10,604 nucleotides of DNA from Oscillospiraceae bacterium (lineage in GTDB: Bacteria > Bacillota > Clostridia > Oscillospirales > Ruminococcaceae), in NCBI GenBank assembly GCA_016296165.1, contig JAEDJV010000082.1, positions 1 to 10,604 of the forward strand, given 5' to 3'. Positions 1-5,791 of this stretch are shown here, in pieces. Each line of letters starts with the position of its first letter. Within the stretch, counting starts at the first letter, position 1. The notes beneath the pieces were generated by a model. That model was not told the DNA's origin, searched no databases, and saw nothing but the letters and a program-made list of their open reading frames with translations. The translations under genes were made by a program, and so were the position numbers.

Positions 1-4
1 AGAC

Positions 5-38
5 AATAAAAAAACGCCCTTTTGGGCGTTTTTTTATT
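5..38. terminator. Bidirectional intrinsic terminator
   Basis: A perfect 15-bp stem with a TTTT loop has a GC core (ACGCCC/GGGCGT) flanked by A and T runs. A U-tract therefore follows the hairpin on either strand. On the minus strand it sits directly after the stop codon of the metallophosphoesterase gene. On the plus strand it would stop a gene arriving from left of the window. Confidence 0.9.
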
Positions 39-709
39 TAATCAGTTTCAAGTCTGACCACATTATCAAAAAGAGCATAAAATTTTGGAGGGATGATCTT
101 GTTCATATGGCATTTTCCGAAAAACCATTTTTTAAAGTTACAGTCAGTTATGAGTTGTTCGAAGAAAGTATCCGTTTCAAGCCGGTGCAGCATGTCAAGA
201 TCGAGACATTTTTTTAATGACTGGGGAGGTTCATGTGTAATTATGTAATCAACAGTACCATCATGGGCAACAAGATTTCTTACACCCTCTTCCACATCTG
301 CTACAGTTGGCTGTTCCTGTTCGTACCATGTATGAGTTTCACGTCTTATGTCAATATCCTGACTGTGTCCGCCTCCGAATGTAAAAAATTTTTTCCCCTC
401 TATCGTATAAACCTGGCCTCTTTTCATGTGGACAAGGTTACCTGAAATATGCCTTGCAGTTCCGCCGTTCCAGGAAATATCCGGATACTGCTCGAGGAGA
501 GTAAAGTTTTCATGACAGCCGTCAATAAAAGCTACATTGTATTTTAAATCTCCGATTTTTTTAAGAATCTGATTTTCAGCACGACTTCCATCCCATATAA
601 ATCCAAAGTCACCGCATACGATAAGCGTATCATCCCTTTTGATTTTACGCGTAATAGAATCTTTGAATCTGGAGAAATCTCCATGGGTATCACCGGTTAT
701 ATATATCAT
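38..709 (-). CDS. Calcineurin-like metallophosphoesterase with altered metal-site motifs
   Basis: A 223-residue soluble protein of the calcineurin-like phosphoesterase superfamily, whose members hydrolyse phosphomono- or diesters with two metal ions. Visible motifs are GDTHGD (D7, H9), CGDFG (D34), GCHEN (64-68), THEPP (H159) and FFGKCHMN (197-203). The order and spacing fit the family, as do the NGG and GGGHS segments between them. There is no signal peptide or membrane segment, so it is probably cytoplasmic. The start is supported by AAGGTGA seven bases upstream of the ATG. Two canonical positions deviate: the Asn of GNH[D/E] is Cys65, and the first His of GHxH is Lys199. Both were checked in the nucleotides (TGT and AAA codons). 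Metal binding or catalysis may therefore be changed. It is a single-gene unit, divergent from the carboxypeptidase-like gene. The substrate cannot be inferred. Confidence 0.9.
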   Translation of the reverse strand: MIYITGDTHGDFSRFKDSITRKIKRDDTLIVCGDFGFIWDGSRAENQILKKIGDLKYNVAFIDGCHENFTLLEQYPDISWNGGTARHISGNLVHMKRGQVYTIEGKKFFTFGGGHSQDIDIRRETHTWYEQEQPTVADVEEGVRNLVAHDGTVDYIITHEPPQSLKKCLDLDMLHRLETDTFFEQLITDCNFKKWFFGKCHMNKIIPPKFYALFDNVVRLETD

Positions 710-758
710 TTTATCACCTTTTAAATAAATAATTGTGCGAAAAAAATATCACTACACT

Positions 759-787
759 ATTTTATCATAAAAACTCGGATTCGTAAA
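759..787 (-). promoter_or_regulatory. Promoter for the metallophosphoesterase gene
   Basis: On the minus strand, TTTACG (782-787) and TAAAAT (759-764) are separated by exactly 17 bp. A TG one base before the -10 makes it an extended -10 type. It lies about 50 bp upstream of the start codon, in the divergent intergenic region. Confidence 0.6.
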
Positions 788-847
788 TATTTTATTTAAT
801 TTTTGTGAATTTTTTTATTGAAACCTCTTTTATTAATAAAAAAAATT

Positions 848-856
848 TGTTATAAT
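848..856 (+). promoter_or_regulatory. Extended -10 promoter for the carboxypeptidase-like gene
   Basis: TGTTATAAT is a perfect extended -10 element about 40 bp upstream of the ATG. No convincing -35 hexamer is found 16-18 bp upstream, where the sequence is only T-rich. That is compatible with an extended -10 promoter. Confidence 0.6.
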
Positions 857-897
857 AGATGTGTATAAAATAATTAAGATTTCCGGAGAGATGCAAA

Positions 898-2286
898 ATG
901 AAAAGAATAATTAGTATTTTGACAGTGATAGTGGTTATGCTGAATTTTGTTGCACTTACAAAATCCCAGACTGTGAAGGCAGTTTCATTCCTTCCGCCTG
1001 AGCAGTTATACAGTGATTCGGCAGTCCTTTATAATCTTGATACGCAGACTATTGTTTACGAAAGAAAGCCTGACACCAAATGTTTTCCGGCTCAGCTGAC
1101 TCAGATAATGACAGCTATTGTCGCAATTGAAAAAGCTCCGAGCCTTGATTCAGTAATAGAATGTCCGGCAACTATATTTGACGAGTTTGAAGAGTACAGA
1201 GCAAAATACTCTGACGAAGATTCTTATAATGAAGTTACGACCTGCGGAATAGAATCAGGTGAGCAGCTTAAGATAGAACATCTCTTATATGCTATGCTCC
1301 TCAAATCATCATGCGAAGCTGCCTCAACAATTGCATATAATATTGGTCAGGGAAGCATACAGAATTTTGTAAACATGATGAATGAAAAGGCAAAGGCTAT
1401 CGGAGCAGAAAATACACATTTCACTAATCCTCATGGTCTCTATGATGAGGGACAGTACTCAACAGCGTCAGATTTGCTGAAAATTACAGAATATGCATTA
1501 AGTCTTCCTGGATTTTCAGAAATCGCAGGTACATACAGTTATTCAACAGGCCCTACCAATATTCATTCAGAAGGCATTGAAATGAATAACGTAAACTTAA
1601 TGATGAACCCGGAATCAATGTACTATTATGAACACTGTAAAGGTATAAAAACCGGTAACTCTGATCAGTCCAAACGCTGTCTTATTTCCAAGGCTTCACA
1701 TGACGGTCAGAATTATATTGCCGTACTTCTCGGAGCGCCGTTTATGCTTGACGATGATGGTGACTATAAGTTTACTCATCTGATAGATGCAAAAAAGATA
1801 TTTGAATGGGCATTCAAGTACATAGAGCACAAAGTAGTACTTGACGCTGCAAAAGAAGTAAGTACCCTTAAGATTAATTATGCCAAGGGTAAGGATTATA
1901 TCAATTTAAAACCTGTCAGCAACGTAAAATGTATGTGGGATAAAACAAAGGATATATCACTCATAGACACTACAGATATAGAGTATGTATATGAAGAACT
2001 GAATGCACCTGTAAAAGCCGGAGAAAAACTCGGAACACTTAAGCTTACCTACCTTAAAGAAGAAATCGGAAGAGTTGATCTTGTGGCATATAGTGACGCT
2101 GAGCTTTCGTATGTAAAATGTTCTATGGCTATTCTTGATTCATATTTTACTTCTTCTGCTTTTAAAACAGCAATACGTGTTGCCTGCGGACTTACAATTA
2201 TATATCTGGTTATCGCAGCTTATACAATTAATTTAAGAGCAAAAAGGCGACGTGAAAAAAGAAGAGCCAAAAACAGACAGGAATAA
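898..2286 (+). CDS. DacF-like D-Ala-D-Ala carboxypeptidase homologue, probably catalytically dead
   Basis: A 462-residue member of the peptidase S11 (low-molecular-weight penicillin-binding protein) family. Active members trim the terminal D-Ala from peptidoglycan stem peptides outside the membrane. An N-terminal signal segment (hydrophobic 4-20) is followed by the S11 domain, a PBP5_C-like beta domain (about 305-405), a membrane helix (about 424-443) and a very basic tail (RAKRRREKRRAK), a DacF-like layout. The family framework is clear: FPAQLTQIMTA (63-73) matches the usual PASxTKIMTA, and GIKTG (249-253) keeps the KTG motif. However, the nucleophile Ser and the Lys of SxxK are Gln66 and Gln69, and SxN is SSC (137-139). 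A conventional acyl-enzyme mechanism is therefore not possible by known rules. The frame is intact over the full family length with a good ribosome site (GGAGAG, 885-890), so it looks like a maintained pseudoenzyme rather than a decaying gene. It may bind peptidoglycan or regulate an active paralogue (inference). Confidence 0.9.
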   Translation: MKRIISILTVIVVMLNFVALTKSQTVKAVSFLPPEQLYSDSAVLYNLDTQTIVYERKPDTKCFPAQLTQIMTAIVAIEKAPSLDSVIECPATIFDEFEEYRAKYSDEDSYNEVTTCGIESGEQLKIEHLLYAMLLKSSCEAASTIAYNIGQGSIQNFVNMMNEKAKAIGAENTHFTNPHGLYDEGQYSTASDLLKITEYALSLPGFSEIAGTYSYSTGPTNIHSEGIEMNNVNLMMNPESMYYYEHCKGIKTGNSDQSKRCLISKASHDGQNYIAVLLGAPFMLDDDGDYKFTHLIDAKKIFEWAFKYIEHKVVLDAAKEVSTLKINYAKGKDYINLKPVSNVKCMWDKTKDISLIDTTDIEYVYEELNAPVKAGEKLGTLKLTYLKEEIGRVDLVAYSDAELSYVKCSMAILDSYFTSSAFKTAIRVACGLTIIYLVIAAYTINLRAKRRREKRRAKNRQE

Positions 2287-2331
2287 TAAAAAAACACAGA
2301 GAAGATCATTAGCCCTATCCTAGTAATTATA

Positions 2332-2364
2332 AAAAAACCGGTATCGTTCTGATGCCGGTTTTTT
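2332..2364. terminator. Intrinsic terminator, usable on both strands
   Basis: A 14-bp stem (one G-T wobble) with a five-base loop has the core AAACCGG/CCGGTTT. T runs are available on either strand. It ends the carboxypeptidase-like transcript 45 bp after the stop codon. It may also stop the minus-strand transcript of the small gene at 2539-2847, for which no nearer terminator is visible. Confidence 0.85.
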
Positions 2365-2495
2365 GTTTGAAGATGAAGCTTAGTCAAAAAGTCATGTTTA
2401 AAAATTTTCACACTTTACATAAGCCCCTGTACTTATAATTTATTGCTGAAAAGTAACAAATCGAAGAAAAAGTGCATATATTTTTATTGAAAAGC

Positions 2496-2524
2496 TTGAC
2501 TATTTTATGAAAATAAGATATAAT
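2496..2524 (+). promoter_or_regulatory. Orphan strong promoter pointing into the 3' end of an opposing gene
   Basis: TTGACT (2496-2501) and a perfect TATAAT (2519-2524) are separated by 17 bp, close to the sigma-A optimum. Transcription would start near 2531 and immediately run antisense to the small minus-strand gene. The only plus-strand open frame there (from 2553) lacks a well-placed ribosome site and looks like a shadow. See findings. Confidence 0.55.
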
Positions 2525-2538
2525 AAAATTCGTTGGTC

Positions 2539-2847
2539 TTAACGGACAGGATATGACTGTTCATCAGGAAGTTTACCTGTCATCCAGTTTGCATTTATGT
2601 TTTTTCTGCTGGCAAAACTGCCTACGGGAAGATCGCATAGTTTCTCAATACTGGGATCAATTTCGCAAAGTTCACCGATACTTATTATTACTGCGTCTGT
2701 GTCTTTGTGTTCAGAACTGCAGAGAAACTGCCAGTTGTTATCGTCAAAGTGATGTGTTACAAAAGTTATTGGTTTTTCGTCCTCAAGAACATGACAGCAT
2801 GTAAAACAAAGCATGCCTGGTCGATTGGAAAATGGAAAATAAGCCAT
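2539..2847 (-). CDS. Small conserved-looking protein of unknown function
   Basis: A 102-residue soluble protein that I do not recognise with certainty. It has no signal peptide or membrane segment. An N-terminal FTCCHV motif (Cys17, Cys18, His19) is followed by WQFLCSSEH (about 39-47), an acidic GELCEIDPSIE segment and LPVGSFASR. The pattern of a W-x-FLC-x-x-EH core, then a DPSI helix, then LPxG resembles small Firmicute proteins related to DUF2185/Imm33-type domains, but I hold that only loosely. The gene is supported by a strong ribosome site (GGAGGT, six bases before the ATG), an upstream minus-strand promoter with 17-bp spacing, and a sensible protein composition. The plus-strand frame through the same DNA is Cys-rich and implausible. 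It is a single-gene unit with no functional partner visible beside it. Confidence 0.75.
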   Translation of the reverse strand: MAYFPFSNRPGMLCFTCCHVLEDEKPITFVTHHFDDNNWQFLCSSEHKDTDAVIISIGELCEIDPSIEKLCDLPVGSFASRKNINANWMTGKLPDEQSYPVR

Positions 2848-2880
2848 AAGTAACCTCCGTTTAGTTTTTTTTACTATAAT

Positions 2881-2909
2881 ATTATACTATAATTTTAAAG
2901 TATTAGCAA
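2881..2909 (-). promoter_or_regulatory. Promoter for the small unknown gene
   Basis: On the minus strand, TTGCTA (2904-2909) and a perfect TATAAT (2881-2886) are separated by 17 bp. It lies about 35 bp upstream of the start codon of the 102-residue protein, with the ribosome site in between. Confidence 0.7.
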
Positions 2910-2961
2910 TATACATAGTAAAAATACAAAAACAAAGTATAATCCATACAAAAAATTTTAA

Positions 2962-2999
2962 CCGTTTTGTAAGTTTTGTAGTTTGTAACGGGAAAACGG
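2962..2999. other. Inverted repeat enclosing short direct repeats, possible regulator site
   Basis: CCGTTTT (2962-2968) and AAAACGG (2993-2999) are inverted. Between them lie three near-identical units of eight or nine bases (GTTTTGTAA, GTTTTGTA, GTTTGTAA). The element sits between the divergent promoters of the small unknown gene and the LacI-type regulator gene. The rest of the 310-bp gap (2848-3157) holds only those promoters, the operator candidate and AT-rich sequence. Function is unknown. Confidence 0.3.
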
Positions 3000-3073
3000 A
3001 TATGATTTGCACTAAAAACATTAAGAAAACTTGTGCATATTGTTCAATAAAGATAACAATTTAGTATTATTCA

Positions 3074-3102
3074 TTGACTTTTGCGGTATTCTGAAGTATA
3101 TT
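3074..3102 (+). promoter_or_regulatory. Promoter for the LacI-family regulator gene
   Basis: TTGACT (3074-3079) and TATATT (3097-3102) are separated by 17 bp. The predicted start is near 3109, giving a leader of about 50 bases that contains the palindromes described next. Confidence 0.7.
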
Positions 3103-3115
3103 ATTATTAAAGACA

Positions 3116-3132
3116 AACGTTAGGTTTAAACC
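3116..3132. promoter_or_regulatory. Candidate operator for autoregulation
   Basis: Two adjacent perfect palindromes lie just after the predicted transcription start: AACGTT (3116-3121, with the CpG centre common in LacI-family operators) and GGTTTAAACC (3123-3132). A repressor bound here would block the regulator's own promoter. The core GTTTAAAC recurs at 5694-5701 inside the transporter operon. Confidence 0.45.
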
Positions 3133-3157
3133 AAAAATAAATTTAACGGAGTTCTAG

Positions 3158-4177
3158 ATGGTTTCAATTAAAGATGTAGCAAAAAGATGCGGTGTTTCTG
3201 TTGCTACTGTCAGCAAGGCACTTAATGACTGCAGCGATATCAGTTCGGCAACTAAGCTCAGGGTAAAACGGATTGCTGATGAGATGGGTTATTTTCCAAA
3301 TCTGCAGGCTAAGGCACTTAAGACAAGTAAAACAAAAACAATCGGCATTATTTACTCAAACAGATTGGGAAACGGATTAAAGCAGGTTTATTTTTCGTCT
3401 ATAATAGAGAGTTTTAAGTCAGCTATAGAAGAAGATGGATATGACTTGATTTTTATCGGTTCCAGGATGTCAGAAGAAAAAAAATATACATATTATGAAC
3501 ACTGTAAACATAGAAATGTAGACGGAGTTCTGGTTGCGTGTAGTGATTTCTATGACAGTTCAATATGCCAGTTACTTCGAAGTGAATTGCCTGTGGTAGT
3601 AATTGATTTCTTTTCGAAACGTGATTATTCAGTTTGTTCTGATAACCGTCAGGGGATGAGAGATATTCTGGAGTACGTTTACGATATGGGTCACAGAAAG
3701 ATAGGTTATATTTACGGAGATACATCGCAGATAACAACTGTGAGACTTGATACCTTTACAGAAACAATGAAACAGCTTGGTGTACCTGTTGTGTTTGACT
3801 ATGTAAAACAGGGAAGGTACAACGACATCAGACTTGCGCAGAAGCTTACTGATGACATGCTTTCATTGTATGATCCGCCTACCTGTATTATTATGCCGGA
3901 TGATGTGTCGGCTCTTGGTTCATTTATTGCCGCAAGAGACCGGAACTTAAGGATACCGGATGACTTATCGGTTGTAGGATATGACGGGATACCTTTTACA
4001 CAGATTTCGGGACCTGGTCTTACTACTGTATATCAGGATACTGATGAGATGGGGAAAAGGGCGGCTGAACTTCTGTTAAGCCGGATTAGAGGCGAAGAGA
4101 TCTCGGAAGTAAGGATGCATACCATGGTTGAAACTCAGCTTATTAAAGGTCATACAGTAAAGAAAATGACCATTTAA
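3158..4177 (+). CDS. LacI-family transcriptional regulator of the adjacent sugar transporter
   Basis: A 339-residue regulator of standard LacI/GalR length. The N-terminal helix-turn-helix (VSIKDVAKRCGVSVATVSKA, residues 2-21) is followed by a third helix and a hinge (PNLQAKALKT, 47-56; Leu54 matches the minor-groove leucine). A periplasmic-binding-like effector domain starts at about 60. It shows MGHRKIGYIYGD, SVVGYDGIPF and a C-terminal LTTVYQDTDEMGKRAAELL segment, all typical of the family. The ribosome site is ACGGAG (3146-3151), seven bases before the ATG. It lies 66 bp upstream of the binding-protein gene in the same direction, so it most likely controls that operon in response to the transported sugar or a derivative. 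The effector cannot be named from the sequence. It probably acts as a repressor and also on its own leader (see the palindromes at 3116-3132). Confidence 0.95.
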   Translation: MVSIKDVAKRCGVSVATVSKALNDCSDISSATKLRVKRIADEMGYFPNLQAKALKTSKTKTIGIIYSNRLGNGLKQVYFSSIIESFKSAIEEDGYDLIFIGSRMSEEKKYTYYEHCKHRNVDGVLVACSDFYDSSICQLLRSELPVVVIDFFSKRDYSVCSDNRQGMRDILEYVYDMGHRKIGYIYGDTSQITTVRLDTFTETMKQLGVPVVFDYVKQGRYNDIRLAQKLTDDMLSLYDPPTCIIMPDDVSALGSFIAARDRNLRIPDDLSVVGYDGIPFTQISGPGLTTVYQDTDEMGKRAAELLLSRIRGEEISEVRMHTMVETQLIKGHTVKKMTI

Positions 4178-4193
4178 TTAATTTTATTCGCTT

Positions 4194-4221
4194 ATTATAT
4201 TTAATATAAATATAATATAAT
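4194..4221 (+). promoter_or_regulatory. Putative operon promoter with overlapping AT-rich dyad
   Basis: A perfect 9-bp inverted repeat (ATTATATTT, five-base spacer, AAATATAAT; 4194-4216) overlaps two tandem TATAAT hexamers (4211-4216 and 4216-4221). No good -35 is seen. The dyad could be an operator placed on the -10 region, but its pure AT content means chance is a real alternative. Confidence 0.4.
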
Positions 4222-4243
4222 CATTAAGGAGGAAAATTTAGAA

Positions 4244-5665
4244 ATGAAGAATTTTAAGAAAACATTAGTATTACTTGCAGCTCTTGCTCTCTCAGCAACA
4301 GCACTCTACGGTTGTGGCGAAGACAAGCAGTCTTCAACAGCAACAAATGATTCAAAGGTTGAAGATTCAAAGACAGAAGATTCAAAGACAGAAGATTCAA
4401 AGACAGAAGATTCAAACACAGGTTCAGAAGACGGCGAAAGCCCACTTACAATCCTCTGCTGGAACGCAAACGACAGCAAGCCAATGGTTGACTTATTCTG
4501 TGAAAAGACAGGTACAGATCCTTCAAAGATCGTAATCCAGAACTTTGACGTAAAAGGTGAAGAGGCAGCTGAAACGTACACACAGTATCTTTCAAAAGAA
4601 GAAAACGACGCAGATATCATGTTCCTCGAAGCTGACTGGTGTCTCCAGTTCATCAACGATGACAGCTATACACTTCCACTTTCAACACTTGGATACAGCG
4701 AAAGTGATTTCAGTGACATTTATGGATACGTAGTTGAAACAGGTAAGTCAACAACAACAAAGGAACTCAAGGGTATTTCATGGCAGGCTGCAGCAGGCGG
4801 TTACTGCTACAGAGAAGACCTCGCTGAAGAATTCCTCGGTGTAAAGACACCTGAAGAGATGCAGGAAAAGGTTAAGGACTGGGATGCATTCCTTGCAACA
4901 GCTAAGGAACTCAAGGAAAAGAATGGTCCGGCTATTACTGCTACACTCGGTGGTGTATGGCAGGTTTACTCAGGTTCAAGATCTACAGCCTGGGTTGACG
5001 CTGACAACAAGCTCGTAGTTGATGACTACTGCACAAAGTACACAGAATTTGCTCACGAACTCTGGGCAAATGAATATGTAACACACGTAACACAGTGGTC
5101 ACCTGAATGGAAGCCACTCGGTACATCAGGCGATACACTTGGTTACTTCGTATCAACATGGGGCTTTGGTCCAACAATCCTCGAAGAAGCTGCTGGCGGC
5201 GACACAGAAGGCAACACAATGGGCAAGTGGAAATGTATCGTTGGTCCTTCAGAATTCTACTGGGGCGGTACATGGCTTGCTCCTTCAGCAAGAATCAACA
5301 ACAAGGAACTTGCTAAGGAATTCATCGACTTCTTCACAATTGACGAAGAAGGCGCTAGAGCATATGCTGAAAAGCAGGGCGAATACATGTCAAACAAGAA
5401 GGTTATGGAAGCAATCATTGCTGACGGTAAGTACGAAGGTGCTCCTGTACTTGGCGGACAGAACCAGTTCGTAGTACTTAACGAAGTTGCTAACGGTATC
5501 GACATGAAGGATAAGATTACTCCATATGATGCTGTAATCAAGAGTGAATTCTCAAATGCAGTAAACGAATATTGTGATGGTACTGTAGATTCAGTTGAAG
5601 AAGCTATGAATAACTTTAAGACAAATGCAGCTGCTAAGCTCGGCGACGAAGTAATAGTAGAATAA
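4244..5665 (+). CDS. Lipoprotein sugar-binding protein of a CUT1 ABC importer
   Basis: A 473-residue extracellular solute-binding protein of family 1. The signal peptide has a KNFKK charge cluster, a hydrophobic core (7-20) and the lipobox LYGC with Cys24, so the mature protein is anchored by lipid to the outer face of the membrane. A flexible acidic linker follows (about 25-65) with DSKTE repeats. The binding domain (about 67-473) has family features such as WQAAAGGYCYREDLAEEF, a WGGTWLA segment and ELAKEFIDFF near the C-terminus. It captures a sugar, probably an oligosaccharide by family habit, and delivers it to the two permeases downstream. The ribosome site AAGGAGG lies eleven bases before the ATG. 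Codons favour AAG, TTC, AAC, GAC and CTC much more than in the permease genes, a mark of high expression. The exact sugar is not readable. Confidence 0.95.
   Translation: MKNFKKTLVLLAALALSATALYGCGEDKQSSTATNDSKVEDSKTEDSKTEDSKTEDSNTGSEDGESPLTILCWNANDSKPMVDLFCEKTGTDPSKIVIQNFDVKGEEAAETYTQYLSKEENDADIMFLEADWCLQFINDDSYTLPLSTLGYSESDFSDIYGYVVETGKSTTTKELKGISWQAAAGGYCYREDLAEEFLGVKTPEEMQEKVKDWDAFLATAKELKEKNGPAITATLGGVWQVYSGSRSTAWVDADNKLVVDDYCTKYTEFAHELWANEYVTHVTQWSPEWKPLGTSGDTLGYFVSTWGFGPTILEEAAGGDTEGNTMGKWKCIVGPSEFYWGGTWLAPSARINNKELAKEFIDFFTIDEEGARAYAEKQGEYMSNKKVMEAIIADGKYEGAPVLGGQNQFVVLNEVANGIDMKDKITPYDAVIKSEFSNAVNEYCDGTVDSVEEAMNNFKTNAAAKLGDEVIVE
4349..4423 (+). repeat. Five in-frame 15-bp repeats in the lipoprotein linker
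   Basis: Three perfect copies of GATTCAAAGACAGAA (4364-4408) are flanked by one diverged copy on each side. They encode DSKTE units in the linker between the lipidated Cys24 and the binding domain. The unit is a multiple of three, so copy gain or loss would change linker length without shifting the frame. Confidence 0.95.
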
Positions 5666-5693
5666 TAGTCTTTGATTATTTAAGAAATTAACA

Positions 5694-5701
5694 GTTTAAA
5701 C
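5694..5701. promoter_or_regulatory. GTTTAAAC palindrome between binding-protein and permease genes
   Basis: This perfect 8-bp palindrome is identical to the core of GGTTTAAACC in the regulator leader. It lies 28 bp after the binding-protein stop codon and just before the intercistronic hairpin. It could be a second site for the LacI-type protein. The match is short, so chance cannot be excluded. Confidence 0.3.
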
Positions 5702-5704
5702 ATC

Positions 5705-5742
5705 CACACATCCTATAGAGTGAACAACTCTATAGGTGTGTG
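5705..5742 (+). promoter_or_regulatory. Intercistronic stem-loop after the binding-protein gene
   Basis: The arms CCTATAGAGT and ACTCTATAGG pair perfectly around a five-base loop. After one bulged T, six more pairs (CACACA/TGTGTG) extend the stem to 16 bp. No U-run follows, so full termination is unlikely. Such hairpins between binding-protein and permease genes commonly protect the upstream mRNA from 3' decay or attenuate read-through. That would explain an excess of binding protein over permeases. Confidence 0.75.
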
Positions 5743-5791
5743 TTGTGTTAACTGTATATCTCAAATTTTTTCCTGGGAGGGCTTTTTGAGA

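Noticed and set aside
233..445. Plus-strand frame of 70 residues inside the metallophosphoesterase gene
   Set aside because: A shadow of a well-supported gene, with no promoter or family features.
2371..2436. Possible 21-codon peptide after the carboxypeptidase terminator
   Set aside because: No ribosome site, and it lies just behind a terminator without a convincing promoter.
2553..2804. Plus-strand frame of 83 residues downstream of the orphan promoter
   Set aside because: Its purine-rich site is only two bases before the ATG, its composition is odd, and it lies wholly within the better supported minus-strand gene.
4254..4656. Overlapping frames across the lipoprotein repeats on both strands
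   Set aside because: They are created by the 15-bp repeat being open in several frames; the lipoprotein frame has the lipobox and domain signals.
5720..5791. GTG start that would lengthen the first sugar permease by 24 residues
   Set aside because: It lies inside the stem of a strong hairpin, has no ribosome site, and gives a Cys-rich non-family N-terminus; the ATG at 5792 with GGGAGG is better.
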